A DNA stretch of 64,000 bases from an uncultured Oscillospiraceae bacterium (lineage in GTDB: Bacteria; Bacillota; Clostridia; Oscillospirales; Oscillospiraceae): the NCBI GenBank assembly GCA_934597345.1, contig CAKTRJ010000004.1, positions 1-64,000 on the forward strand. Direction: 5' to 3'. The notes below the pieces were generated by a model, which saw nothing but the letters and a program-made list of their open reading frames with translations, was not told the origin of the DNA and ran no database searches. Positions 41,268 through 51,127 of the stretch are shown here, in pieces. Position 1 is the first letter of the stretch; each line of letters starts with the position of its first letter. The translations under genes and the position numbers were made by a program.

Positions 41268-41700
41268 ATTGCAGCAGCAGCAAACTGAACACCAGCGTGA
41301 ACAGAGCCACCGTTTCGATGATGCCGATGACGATGAAGTAGTTGGCCGTGCCCTTTCCGGTCTCGCCCAGCGCGTCGGCGGAGGCGGCGGCCACCTTGCC
41401 CTGGAAGAAGGCGGACAGGCCGATGGCCAGACCCGCGAAGATGCCGGTGAACATAGCCAGCGCCGCGTCACAGCCGCCCTCCACGGCGCTGCGGATGAAG
41501 TTCATCAGCAGGAAGCCATAGATGGTCTGGGTCAGCGGTGCGCCGGAGAAGGCCACCATAATGAAGGGAGCGGGCTTGCCGTTGGCGTAGCACTTTTTCC
41601 ACGCGCCCACAGAAGCCTGAGCGGCAAAGCCGGAACCGAACGCGGAGCCCATGGCGGACAGGCCCAGAGCGCACGCCATACCAATAAATTCGATACTCAT
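41266..41700 (-). CDS. atpK: V-type ATPase subunit K (ion-translocating ring)
   Basis: A 144-residue ring subunit with four membrane helices (two hairpins). The ion-binding glutamate is E129 in IGIIETVALF. The residues that coordinate sodium in Enterococcus hirae NtpK have counterparts: T57 and Q58 in APLTQTIYGF, Q100 in FFQGKVAAA, and E129. This points to sodium coupling. It is the last gene of the operon; AGGAGATC precedes the ATG. Confidence 0.93.
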   Translation of the reverse strand: MSIEFIGMACALGLSAMGSAFGSGFAAQASVGAWKKCYANGKPAPFIMVAFSGAPLTQTIYGFLLMNFIRSAVEGGCDAALAMFTGIFAGLAIGLSAFFQGKVAAASADALGETGKGTANYFIVIGIIETVALFTLVFSLLLLQ

Positions 41701-41718
41701 AATTGATCTCCTATTCGT

Positions 41719-43545
41719 TTATTTCTTGATTTTATCGCGTTTTCTGAAGGGATCGTAGGCAATACCGGCCCACTCCATGCCCAACTGACCGGAGAACTCC
41801 AACAGGTTCAGCCGCACGCCGTGAACCACCACGGACAGCAGGCCCATGACGATGTTCAGCCCGTGGCCGATCAGCAGGATCAGAATGGCGGCGATCACCA
41901 GCGGGCCCTTGAAGCCGAAAGCCATGTTGTTGAAGCTCTGGGCGATGGCCAGAGACGCCATGCCCACGGCGAACAGCCGGATATAGCTCATGATGTTGCC
42001 GAAGGCGCTGATGGTGTTGAGGAACACCGTAAAGGCGTTGCCAAGGCCCGCTTTCAGGCCCTGGGCAAAGGTCTTGTCCGGAGCCATACCGCCGAAGCAC
42101 ACCACCAGCAGGAAGCCCGCAATGACCACGCAGGCCACGGGGATCAGATTCACCTGCTGGCCGATGACCAGATACAGTACCACGAAATACAGCGCGTCGA
42201 TGGCGGCCAGCCAGCCCAGATCGGCCACCCAGCTGAGATCACGCTCCTTCAGCTTGCGGCGGATATTCATGACGCAGGCAAGGGACAGCTGCACCGTACC
42301 CAGAATGAAGCAGAACTTCATGATGGTGTTCTGCTGGGTGGTGGTGGAGACGTTGAAGTACGCCGGGTAATTGGCAAAGGTGGGGATCACCAGCCGTTTC
42401 AGGAAGGGTACGTTCATGGCCTGCTCCAGACCGAACCATGTGCCGGTCAGCGCGCCCCATAGGATGGTGGCGATGGACAGCACCCACAGAAGCTGCACGG
42501 CGGTGGAGGCTTTCTTGTTCTTCACCGTCAGCGCCAGCGCCGCCAGCAGGAACAGGCAGCCGTATCCGGCGTCGCCGATGATCATGGCGAAGAACAGGGT
42601 AAAGAACCCCAGGAACCAGAAGGAAATGTCGTACTCCCGATAGCCGGGGACGGTGCCCAGAATGTCGAACACCGGGATCATCAGACGGGTGACCTTGTTG
42701 TACTTCACCTTGGTGGGCACCTTGTCATCGTCGTTGGCGGGATCCTCCATGGCCCACGCCCAATGGGCCTCGGCAGCGGCCTTCTTGAAGCCGTCCGCGT
42801 CCGCCGCCGGAAGATAACCGGATAGCCACACCAGTCCGTCCTGACTCTGGGACGTGTTGCTGACCGCGGAGTATTCGGCGGCGTTCTGGGTTTTGAGCAT
42901 CTGGTCATGGATGCTGGGCAGATGGGCCGCCGCCTGGGTCAGGAAGGTCTCGCAGTCCGCAAGTCCCTGTGCGCAGTCCCGCTGCTCCTGCTCCAGCTCA
43001 TCCAGTCCCTTTTCGGGAATGGGGAACTCCGTGGCAGCGTATCCGGCGGGCAATGGCGCGAAGGCCGCCAGCGTGGGCATCTTGCCTACCGGAGCCAGCC
43101 GCACGAAGCGGACGTCCGGGTCGGCGTCCAGCACGGCCAGGGTCTTTTTATCGGTGCGGTAAATGTGGATATCCCAGCCCTGTTCTTTCAATTCCCGCAG
43201 CTCCGCCGGAGCGAAACGGCCCCATTCAGCCAGCTTTTCCGCGGCGGCATGGGCGGCGGTCTGCTGCTCCAGCAGCGCCTTTTTGCGGCTCATGCAGTCG
43301 GACAGCTGCTGATAGAAGGCTTCAAATTCGTTGTCGGACAGCACCGCCGTCTCCTGCGGGGTCTTGGGATACTCCTGCAGCGTCATCGCCATCCGGGACA
43401 GCTGGGCAAAGCGCTCCAGATGCCGCTGGTCGGCGCCGGCCTTCTCCGCGAAGTGGACGATGCCCAGCTCACGGAGCTTATCCAGCAACGCGGCCTTTTC
43501 CGAGGCGGCCGCCACGATGTGGACGACCTTCATTTTTTCGATCAT
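41719..43545 (-). CDS. atpI: V-type ATPase subunit I (stator membrane subunit a)
   Basis: A 608-residue protein. The N-terminal half (to about 310) is soluble with coiled coils (MKVVHIVAAASEKAALLDKL). The C-terminal half has about seven membrane helices, with FFTLFFAMIIGDAGYGCLFL and, near the end, MSYIRLFAVGMASLAIAQSF, which holds the arginine essential for ion transfer. Its start overlaps the D gene by 4 bp (ATGA). Confidence 0.92.
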   Translation of the reverse strand: MIEKMKVVHIVAAASEKAALLDKLRELGIVHFAEKAGADQRHLERFAQLSRMAMTLQEYPKTPQETAVLSDNEFEAFYQQLSDCMSRKKALLEQQTAAHAAAEKLAEWGRFAPAELRELKEQGWDIHIYRTDKKTLAVLDADPDVRFVRLAPVGKMPTLAAFAPLPAGYAATEFPIPEKGLDELEQEQRDCAQGLADCETFLTQAAAHLPSIHDQMLKTQNAAEYSAVSNTSQSQDGLVWLSGYLPAADADGFKKAAAEAHWAWAMEDPANDDDKVPTKVKYNKVTRLMIPVFDILGTVPGYREYDISFWFLGFFTLFFAMIIGDAGYGCLFLLAALALTVKNKKASTAVQLLWVLSIATILWGALTGTWFGLEQAMNVPFLKRLVIPTFANYPAYFNVSTTTQQNTIMKFCFILGTVQLSLACVMNIRRKLKERDLSWVADLGWLAAIDALYFVVLYLVIGQQVNLIPVACVVIAGFLLVVCFGGMAPDKTFAQGLKAGLGNAFTVFLNTISAFGNIMSYIRLFAVGMASLAIAQSFNNMAFGFKGPLVIAAILILLIGHGLNIVMGLLSVVVHGVRLNLLEFSGQLGMEWAGIAYDPFRKRDKIKK

Positions 43546-44156
43546 CGGCCCACCTCCTGCAGCTTCTTCTTGGCGATCTTGCCCCGCACCACGGCGGAGG
43601 TCTGCTGGTCGCCCAGGTAGATGCCGATGACCCGGATATTCTCCTTGGCCTCGGGGATCTTCACCTTCTCAAACAGGTTCACCCGCTGGGCTGTGGCACG
43701 CAGCTCCCGCTCCAGCAGCGTCACCCGCTGGCGCAGCGTTTTGGCCATAGCGTCCAGCCCGGCGATCTCCCGCAGCCGTACCGCCGCGGTGTCCACCCAC
43801 AGGGGGTAGTCCGCCACATCATATCGGATGTCCTCAAAGGTCAGCTCCTGAAACACCGGCACGGTGACGCCGGCGATGTTCTCCTGTCCGCACACCACGC
43901 TGCGGGGGCGGACAAGGGTCTCCAGTCGCTTGTCCGGCGGGAAGCTGTCGTTCTCCGCGAAGACGGCCACCCAGTCGTCCAGTCCGGCCACCGCCGCCTG
44001 ACGCTGGCGCTCCACCTGCTCCAGCTGTGCCGCGGCCTGCATGACCACGGCCTGCAGCTGCTGCTTTTTCAGCTGCAAGGTGGGCAGATACCGCTGGAAC
44101 TGCTTCAGCCGGTCCTTCTGCACCTTCAGCTCATTTTTCGTTAGTTTGACAGCCAT
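43542..44156 (-). CDS. atpD: V-type ATPase subunit D (central stalk)
   Basis: A 204-residue coiled-coil protein. The N-terminal helix (VKLTKNELKVQKDRLKQFQR) and C-terminal helix (LRQRVTLLERELRATAQRVN) form the rotor shaft, with the family ending VNLFEKVKIPEAKENIRVI. Its partner subunit F, which normally caps the stalk, has no gene in this operon. Confidence 0.9.
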   Translation of the reverse strand: MAVKLTKNELKVQKDRLKQFQRYLPTLQLKKQQLQAVVMQAAAQLEQVERQRQAAVAGLDDWVAVFAENDSFPPDKRLETLVRPRSVVCGQENIAGVTVPVFQELTFEDIRYDVADYPLWVDTAAVRLREIAGLDAMAKTLRQRVTLLERELRATAQRVNLFEKVKIPEAKENIRVIGIYLGDQQTSAVVRGKIAKKKLQEVGR

Positions 44157-44166
44157 AGGCGCACCT

Positions 44167-45462
44167 TCATTCCACGGCGTCGCGCTTGGGCCACCGCTCC
44201 TGGATGAGGCTGGTCTTCAGGCCCGTCTCGTTGGGCTCGAAGCACTCGGCCAGGATCTCCCAGCCCAGATCCAGCGCCTCCTCCAGCGGGATGTTCACGC
44301 TCAGATCCATCAGCTTCGTTTCAAACAGATGGCCGTATTTCAGCAGCTTCTCGTCCCACTCGGACATCATGAAGCCCATGGACTTCTTCTCCAAACTCTC
44401 CTTATAGGCGCTGTAAAGCCGGATCATGCCGTCCATCAGCGCCCGGTGGTCGCTGCGTGTCTTGCCGTTCACGTTCTGCTTCAGGCGGGACAGCGAGCCG
44501 AACGGCTCGATGTGGCCGTTTTTCAGGTAGTACTGCCCCTCGGTGATATAACCTGTGTTGTCGGGGACGGGGTGTGTCACGTCGTCGCCGGGCATGGTGG
44601 TCACGCCCAAAATGGTGATCGACCCCGCGCCCTCAAAGTCCACAGCCTTTTCATACCGGGATGCCAGGCAGCTGTACAGGTCGCCGGGATAGCCGCGGTT
44701 GGAGGGCACCTGCTCCATGGTGATGGCCATTTCCTTCTGGGCGTCGGCGTAGTTGGTCATGTCCGTCAGCAGCACCAGCACCCGCTTTCCGGCCAGTGCG
44801 AACTGCTCCGCCACGGCCAGCGCCATATCCGGCACCAGCGTACATTCCACGGTGGGGTCGGAGGCGGTGTGGATGAACATCACCGTGCGGCCCATGGCGC
44901 CGCTCTTTTCCAGCGTGTCCCGGAAATAGAGATAGTCGTCGTATTTCAGTCCCATGCCGCCCAGCACGATCACGTCCACCTGCGCCTGCATGGCGATGCG
45001 GGACAGCAGCTGGTTGTACGGCTCGCCGGACACGGAGAAGATGGGCAGCTTCTGGCTTTCCACCAGCGTGTTGAACACGTCGATCATGGGGATGCCGGTG
45101 CGGATCATCTTGTTGGGGACGATACGTTTGGAGGGGTTCACGGAGGGACCGCCGATGGGGATCATGTTCTCCGTCAGGGCCGGGCCGTTGTCACGGGGGA
45201 CGCCCGCGCCGTCAAAGACGCGGCCCAGCAGATGGTCGGAGAAGGACACCATCATGGGGCGGCCCAGAAAACGGACGGGATCCGTGGTGCTGACGCCCTG
45301 GGTGCCGCTGAACACCTGCAAGGTCACCAGATTCTTGTCCAGCTTGATGACGTTGGCGTAGCTGTCGCCCACCAGCGCCAGATCGCCGTTACGGACGCCG
45401 GAGGCCCGGACAGTCACCACGTTGCCAACGATGGATTCGATTTTCGTGTAAACTTTCTGCAT
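44167..45462 (-). CDS. atpB: V-type ATPase subunit B (regulatory, non-catalytic)
   Basis: A 431-residue subunit, slightly shorter than the usual 455-470. It has the beta-barrel start ([19 protein letters not shown]), the degenerate P-loop region ([20 protein letters not shown]), [20 protein letters not shown] and the arginine-finger segment [20 protein letters not shown]. It pairs with subunit A in the hexamer head. GAGAGGTGAG precedes the ATG. Confidence 0.93.
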   Translation of the reverse strand: MQKVYTKIESIVGNVVTVRASGVRNGDLALVGDSYANVIKLDKNLVTLQVFSGTQGVSTTDPVRFLGRPMMVSFSDHLLGRVFDGAGVPRDNGPALTENMIPIGGPSVNPSKRIVPNKMIRTGIPMIDVFNTLVESQKLPIFSVSGEPYNQLLSRIAMQAQVDVIVLGGMGLKYDDYLYFRDTLEKSGAMGRTVMFIHTASDPTVECTLVPDMALAVAEQFALAGKRVLVLLTDMTNYADAQKEMAITMEQVPSNRGYPGDLYSCLASRYEKAVDFEGAGSITILGVTTMPGDDVTHPVPDNTGYITEGQYYLKNGHIEPFGSLSRLKQNVNGKTRSDHRALMDGMIRLYSAYKESLEKKSMGFMMSEWDEKLLKYGHLFETKLMDLSVNIPLEEALDLGWEILAECFEPNETGLKTSLIQERWPKRDAVE

Positions 45463-45475
45463 ATTGACTCACCTC

Positions 45476-47203
45476 TCAAAGCGCCGCCTTGCTCAGGTAA
45501 AAGTCCTTGAGCCGTTTTTCCTGCGCCTCGAACTCCGGCGTCCGGAACTCGGTGTTGTGCCAGTCCAGAAACTCCTGACGGAGCTGGTTGAAGAAGGCGC
45601 GGATCTCTTTCTTGTCGCTGAGCTTGAAATCGCGTTTCAGCACATCGTACAGCACGTCGAACTCGTGGCGCTGGCGGTCGGGGCCGCAGGCCGCGTCGAT
45701 GGGATCGAAGGAGTTCTGCTGGAGATACACCGCGTCCAGCAGCTCGCCCTTCTGGTAAACGATATAATCCTCGGCGGAGGTGCCCTCCTCACCGATGACC
45801 TTCATCATCTGGTTGATCTCGCTGCTGCGCTTGAGGATGGCGCGGGCCTGCTCCACCCGCTCCATATCCACCACGCCCTGATACTTGGACCAGGAGTCGA
45901 TGGGGTGGATGGCGGGGTATTTGCGGGCGTCGGAGCGCTCGCGGGACAGGCCGTGGAACGCGCCCACCACCTTCAGCGTGGCCTGTGTCACAGGCTCCTC
46001 AAAGTTGCCGCCTGCGGGGGACACGGTGCCGCCGATGGTGACAGAGGCGATCTTGCCGTCCTTCAGCCGCACCTTACCGGCGCGCTCATAGAAGGCGGCG
46101 ATGACGGATTCCAGATAGGCAGGGAAGGCTTCCTCGCCGGGGATCTCCTCCAGACGGCCGCTCATCTCACGCATGGCCTGTGCCCAGCGGCTGGTGGAGT
46201 CCGCCAGCAGCAGCACGTCCAGCCCTATCTGGCGATAGTACTCCGCCATGGTGACGGCGGTGTACACCGATGCCTCACGGGCGGCCACAGGCATGGAGGA
46301 GGTATTGCAGATGATAATGGTGCGCTCCATCAGAGAGCGTCCGGTGCGGGGGTCGGTCAGCTCGGGGAACTCCGTCAGCACCTCCACCACCTCGCCGGCG
46401 CGCTCGCCGCAGGCGGCCACGATGACGATGTCCACGTCGGCGTTCTTGGCTTCCATGTGCTGCAGCACCGTTTTGCCTGCGCCGAAGGGGCCGGGCACGC
46501 AGAAGGTGCCGCCCTTGGCCACCGGCAGGAAGGTATCCACGCAGCGCAGCTGGGTCACCAGCGTCTCGTCGGGGCGCAGACGCTCCTCATAGCAGCGGAT
46601 GGGCTGCTTCACGGGCCAGGGGAACACCATGGTCAGCGCCTGCTCCTCGCCCTGCTCATTCTCCACCACAGCCACGGTGTCCCGGACGTTATACACGCCC
46701 TTCTCCCGGATGGACTTCACCTTCCACTCGCCCTTCAGGTCGAAGGGTACCATGATGAGGTGGGTGAACAATCCCTCCGGCACGCTGCCAACCGCGTCGC
46801 CCGCGGTGACGGTGTCGCCGGGCTTTACCCGGGGTGTGAACTCCCAGTCCTTATTGGGGATGGGGTCCAGATATACGCCCCGCTCCAGGAAGTAGCCGCA
46901 CTTTTCGGCCAGCTCCGGCAGGGGGTTCTGCAGACCGTCGAATACCTGGGTCAGCAGACCGGGGCCCAGCTCCACGCTCATCAGCTCGCCGGAGAGCTCC
47001 ACCTTGTCGCCTACCTGGATGCCGTTGGTCATTTCATAGATCTGCATACTGGCCGTGTCGCCGTTGACGCGGATGACCTCGCCCTTCAGGCGGTCGTCCC
47101 CCACCAGCACATAGCCCACTTCATTTTTACGCACGGAGCCGGAAAAGCTGGCGGACACCAGATTCCCGTTCACTCCGGTCACATATCCTGTCACTTTGTC
47201 CAT
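45476..47203 (-). CDS. atpA: V-type ATPase subunit A (catalytic)
   Basis: A 575-residue catalytic subunit. The P-loop is GPFGAGKTVLQH, preceded by the A-specific non-homologous insert (about residues 110-190, FTPRVKPGDTVTAGDAVGSV). The catalytic glutamate and arginine are in VIVAACGERAGEVVEVLTEF, and LLLADSTSRWAQAMREMSGR is also clear. All catalytic residues are present, so the enzyme should be active. Confidence 0.95.
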   Translation of the reverse strand: MDKVTGYVTGVNGNLVSASFSGSVRKNEVGYVLVGDDRLKGEVIRVNGDTASMQIYEMTNGIQVGDKVELSGELMSVELGPGLLTQVFDGLQNPLPELAEKCGYFLERGVYLDPIPNKDWEFTPRVKPGDTVTAGDAVGSVPEGLFTHLIMVPFDLKGEWKVKSIREKGVYNVRDTVAVVENEQGEEQALTMVFPWPVKQPIRCYEERLRPDETLVTQLRCVDTFLPVAKGGTFCVPGPFGAGKTVLQHMEAKNADVDIVIVAACGERAGEVVEVLTEFPELTDPRTGRSLMERTIIICNTSSMPVAAREASVYTAVTMAEYYRQIGLDVLLLADSTSRWAQAMREMSGRLEEIPGEEAFPAYLESVIAAFYERAGKVRLKDGKIASVTIGGTVSPAGGNFEEPVTQATLKVVGAFHGLSRERSDARKYPAIHPIDSWSKYQGVVDMERVEQARAILKRSSEINQMMKVIGEEGTSAEDYIVYQKGELLDAVYLQQNSFDPIDAACGPDRQRHEFDVLYDVLKRDFKLSDKKEIRAFFNQLRQEFLDWHNTEFRTPEFEAQEKRLKDFYLSKAAL

Positions 47204-47218
47204 TTTGATTCTCCTGTT

Positions 47219-47743
47219 TTATGATAGGCTGGCGACCTGCTGGCGGATGTTGGCCATCAGGCCGTCAAAGGCCCGCTTGCCGGTCTCGTACCGGAAGCCC
47301 TGCTGCCGCTCCAGCAGCCGCAGCTTCATGGCGTAGCCGTACAGGGCGTGGTCGTCGAAATTATGCAGCCCGACCATATCGTCCAGGCGGCGGAATTCCA
47401 GCTCCAGCAGCAGACGCTCGCCCTCCAGCGGGTTCTCGGCGTTCACCGCCGCCGTCACCGTCTGCACGACGGCGGCGTCCCGGTCGGCGGGGATGGGGCA
47501 AGGGCGGCCCAGCTTCACGCTGCGCTGATAGGTCAGCTCACGGGACAGGGCCTTGTAAAAGACAGCCCATTCCGAAAGCAGCGGCCCCTTGTCCGATTCC
47601 ACCGTCAGCGTCTCCAGCGTCTGATACACCCCACCGCTTACCGCCGTCCTGCACATGGCGAGAAACGCGGCGTAATCCATGGGCGGCGTGCCCTGGGTCT
47701 TCAGCATGGGCAGGCTGGAGATCAGATAGTAATAGGAAGCCAC
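47219..47743 (-). CDS. DUF2764 family V-ATPase-associated protein
   Basis: A 174-residue soluble helical protein (YYYLISSLPMLKTQGTPPMD, FRRLDDMVGLHNFDDHALYG, YAMKLRLLERQQGFRYETGK). DUF2764 proteins occur in the V-ATPase operons of chlamydiae and Bacteroidota that lack subunit C; the YY-LISSLP start resembles that of subunit C, so a replacement for C is a plausible role. GTG start at 47743, preceded by AAGGGGG, 13 bp after subunit E. Confidence 0.82.
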   Translation of the reverse strand: MASYYYLISSLPMLKTQGTPPMDYAAFLAMCRTAVSGGVYQTLETLTVESDKGPLLSEWAVFYKALSRELTYQRSVKLGRPCPIPADRDAAVVQTVTAAVNAENPLEGERLLLELEFRRLDDMVGLHNFDDHALYGYAMKLRLLERQQGFRYETGKRAFDGLMANIRQQVASLS

Positions 47744-47755
47744 AGCGGCACCCCC

Positions 47756-48316
47756 TTACAGGCGCGTGTCCCGGAAGAAGGGCATCAGCATGTCCGCGAT
47801 CTCCTGCTCCGAGCAGTCGAAATAGCCGGAGCCGTCCTTGGCGGCCAGACGGAAGCCTGCGCCCACCTTTCGGGAGGGACGGATCTCAAGACCGGCTTTC
47901 AGCTCCTGGGCCAGCTCCTGACGGATGCCGTCCGTCACCTGAGCCACCTCCACGGCATAGGCGGAGACGTCCTCGCCCTGCACCGCGGCCTGAATGAGCT
48001 TTGCCAGCGCCTGCTGATCCAGCGCCTTGCCCACATCGGCGGCCAGCAGCTTTTCAAACTCCTTCTGCACCTCCTGCCGGAAGGCCAGCACCGCGTCCCG
48101 CTTGGCCTGCTCGGCGTTCAGCCGGGCACTGCTTTTGAATACCTCAATCTCCGCTTTGGCATCCTCCCGCAGCTTGTCCACCTCCGCCTTCGCGTTGGCC
48201 ACAATGGTATCCGCCTGCTTCCGGGCGTCGGCCACAATGGCGGCGGCTTCCTTGTTGGCGCTGTCGATGCCGTCCTTTTTGATGGAAGAAACGAGATCCT
48301 GAATATGAAGTTCCAT
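47756..48316 (-). CDS. atpE: V-type ATPase subunit E (peripheral stalk)
   Basis: A 186-residue protein. The N-terminal 100 residues are a charged, alanine-rich coiled coil (KEAAAIVADARKQADTIVAN). The C-terminal head has the family phrases LEIRPSRKVGAGFRLAAKDG and YFDCSEQEIADML. It is the first gene of the operon; GAAGAAGGTG precedes the ATG. The usual partner G/H stalk subunit is not encoded here. Confidence 0.88.
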   Translation of the reverse strand: MELHIQDLVSSIKKDGIDSANKEAAAIVADARKQADTIVANAKAEVDKLREDAKAEIEVFKSSARLNAEQAKRDAVLAFRQEVQKEFEKLLAADVGKALDQQALAKLIQAAVQGEDVSAYAVEVAQVTDGIRQELAQELKAGLEIRPSRKVGAGFRLAAKDGSGYFDCSEQEIADMLMPFFRDTRL

Positions 48317-48372
48317 ACAAATTCACCTTCTTCACAAAAATTCATAGATAATCCTGTAGGTATATTATATTT

Positions 48373-48401
48373 ACTATAGTACAAATTTTATGGATTTGCA
48401 A
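48373..48401 (-). promoter_or_regulatory. Promoter of the V-ATPase operon
   Basis: Minus strand: TTGCAA (48396-48401), 17 bp, TATAGT (48373-48378), about 55 bp before the first start codon. Further upstream, two inverted repeats could bind regulators: GGTAT-N5-ATACC (48457-48471) and GTCTGC-N6-GCAGAC (48493-48510). No gene is present in 48402-48564. Confidence 0.75.
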
Positions 48402-48564
48402 TAACTTTTGCGGGGCGTTTCAATTTAAATTGCTAATGTCACCTTTTACGGCGCGGGGTATACAAAATACCGGGGAACTGTTTCTGTGTCATGTCTGCAT
48501 TTTAGCAGACTCCGCGGGCGAGTGCCATAGGCAAAACGGGCTGAGTGTACAAATTTGAGCAAAA

Positions 48565-48604
48565 AAGGAACCGGCACGCCTCGCAGGCGTGCCGGTTCCT
48601 TTTA
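48565..48604 (-). terminator. Terminator of the lyase-transporter operon
   Basis: AAAGGAACCGGCACGCCT pairs with AGGCGTGCCGGTTCCTTT around CGC, with a six-base T-run on the minus strand. Confidence 0.92.
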
Positions 48605-48642
48605 CGAAAGGAGAGCGGTATTGAGGAAGGTATGAGATAGGG

Positions 48643-49929
48643 TCACGCCTGATAGAGAAGGTTGGCGATGGGATTGTACAGCAGGATGGAGACCACCACG
48701 ATCACCAGCAGGCCCACACCGGCCATGACGAACAGCTGCAGGAAGGTCTTGCGCTCCTCGGGGCCGTTGAAGTCCTTCTTGGCAGTACCCAGAGCGGCCA
48801 GGATCAGCGCACCGCCGGTGGACAGGGGAGACACACCGGACAGGGAGCCGCCTGCGCCCACAGCGGCCATCAGAGCCACCGGGTTCACGTTGCCGCCCAC
48901 CTCGGCGGCGATGTCCACGCTCATGGGCATCATGGTGGGGTACACCACGCCCAGCGCGGAGCTGACCATGCTCAGCAGACCGGCGGAGATACCCATGAAG
49001 GGGGTAGCGGTGAAGGGGGTCATGATGGAGGACAGGGCGTTGCTCATCAGGTCGATGCCGCCGGCAGCGTCCACGATGTTCATCAGCGCGCCCACGCTCA
49101 GCACCATCACGATGGTGCTCCAGGGCAGGGATTTCAGGCAGGCGCCGTCCTCGGCCACATGGAACAGCAGCAGCACGGCGGCCACGAAGAAGGCGGACAG
49201 GCCGATGTTTACGTTGCAGAAGATGATCAGCACCAGCATGGCAAGGATGCCGCACAGAGAGGCGATCTGCTTGCCGTTGAACTTCTCCAGATCACGCAGG
49301 TTCATGGCCTTTTCGGGGGCCTTGACGCGGTAACCCTTGAAGATGAAGAACAGCACCACGGAGAACACGATGGTCACCAGGGTCTGGCAGGCCAGAATGG
49401 CGGGCATTACGTTGCCCAGACCGCTTTCGGCAGCGGCGGCTGTGATGATGGCGGCTTCCGGGCTAATGGGGGTCATACGGCCCGCCATCAGGCCGCACTC
49501 ACCGATCAGCGCCAGCATGACCGGGTTATAGCCCACCTCAAGAGCGATGGTCACGCCCAGCGCGGGGATGATGGCCAGCGCGGGAACGGCGCCGGGGCCC
49601 ACACCGGCGATGACGAAGCCGGCGATGTAAATGACGATGGGGATGACCCAGACCTTGTTGCCGGCCAGAGCGATGATCTTGCGGGCCAGCAGATCCAGCG
49701 CGCCGGTAGCATTGATGGTGGCGAACAGCAGCGTGATGCCCACCAATGTCACGAACATGGAGGAGCTGAAGCCGCCGATCAGATCCTTATCGGTCATGCC
49801 GAACAGCCGGACGGCGATGACACCGGCGGCAACGGCCAGAATACCTACGTTGATCTTGCGGACAAAGGCCAGAATGATGACGCCCAGAAAGATCACGAGG
49901 GCGACCACGTCCATAGCAGCGATAGTCAT
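48643..49929 (-). CDS. Dicarboxylate-type transporter (MatC-like, IT superfamily)
   Basis: A 428-residue membrane protein with about twelve hydrophobic segments in two halves. The N-terminus (FVRKINVGILAVAAGVIAVR, then SSSMFVTLVGITLLFATINA) resembles the MatC/dicarboxylate carrier group. Substrate-loop-like segments are GAVPALAIIPALG with GRMTPISPEAA and, in the second half, SSALGVVYPTMMPM with GVSPLSTGG. It follows an HMG-CoA lyase gene by 21 bp, so it probably imports the acid that enters that pathway, such as 3-hydroxy-3-methylglutarate or a similar dicarboxylate. AAGGAGG precedes the ATG. Confidence 0.82.
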   Translation of the reverse strand: MTIAAMDVVALVIFLGVIILAFVRKINVGILAVAAGVIAVRLFGMTDKDLIGGFSSSMFVTLVGITLLFATINATGALDLLARKIIALAGNKVWVIPIVIYIAGFVIAGVGPGAVPALAIIPALGVTIALEVGYNPVMLALIGECGLMAGRMTPISPEAAIITAAAAESGLGNVMPAILACQTLVTIVFSVVLFFIFKGYRVKAPEKAMNLRDLEKFNGKQIASLCGILAMLVLIIFCNVNIGLSAFFVAAVLLLFHVAEDGACLKSLPWSTIVMVLSVGALMNIVDAAGGIDLMSNALSSIMTPFTATPFMGISAGLLSMVSSALGVVYPTMMPMSVDIAAEVGGNVNPVALMAAVGAGGSLSGVSPLSTGGALILAALGTAKKDFNGPEERKTFLQLFVMAGVGLLVIVVVSILLYNPIANLLYQA

Positions 49930-49950
49930 AGTGTTACCTCCTTATCCGGA

Positions 49951-50850
<900 letters not shown>

Positions 50851-50904
50851 GTCACTCTACTCCTTACTGTTCAGTATGTGATCTGCTGTGTCGGAAGTGA
50901 GGCT

Positions 50905-51004
50905 ATTATAGCAGTAAGGGGCCGGAATAACGAATCAAAGGGCTTACCACAGGAAATGACCACGAGATATGTTTCAAAATATGGGTTATTAGAATGAGTG
51001 AAAC
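50905..51004 (-). promoter_or_regulatory. Promoter of the lyase-transporter operon with 34-bp inverted-repeat operator
   Basis: Minus strand: extended -10 TGCTATAAT (reading attatagca at 50905-50913) without a good -35 box, as expected for an activated promoter. GTTTCA (50971-50976), 22 bp, TGAAAC (50999-51004) lies upstream; its near edge is 61 bp from the 5' base of the -10 hexamer. The same repeat with identical spacing and position precedes the CoA-transferase gene. Confidence 0.75.
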
Positions 51005-51080
51005 GTTTTGCAGGAAAAATAGCCGCGGAGAAGGACAATGTTCAGACCGAGCATTGGAAAAAATTGGCACAGGATGAAGA

Positions 51081-51115
51081 AACAGCCGCACGAGGGGGGT
51101 CGCGCGGCTGTTTTT
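51081..51115. terminator. Terminator after the PrpR-like regulator gene
   Basis: AACAGCCGC pairs with GCGGCTGTT around a 14-nt loop, followed by TTTG on the plus strand; it lies 12 bp past the regulator stop. The T-run is better on the plus strand. Confidence 0.6.
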
Positions 51116-51127
51116 GCCGGGGGCGTA

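Noticed and set aside
45464-47224. 586-codon plus-strand frame opposite V-ATPase subunit A
   Set aside because: Antisense shadow of a highly biased GC-rich gene; subunit A has all catalytic motifs on the other strand.
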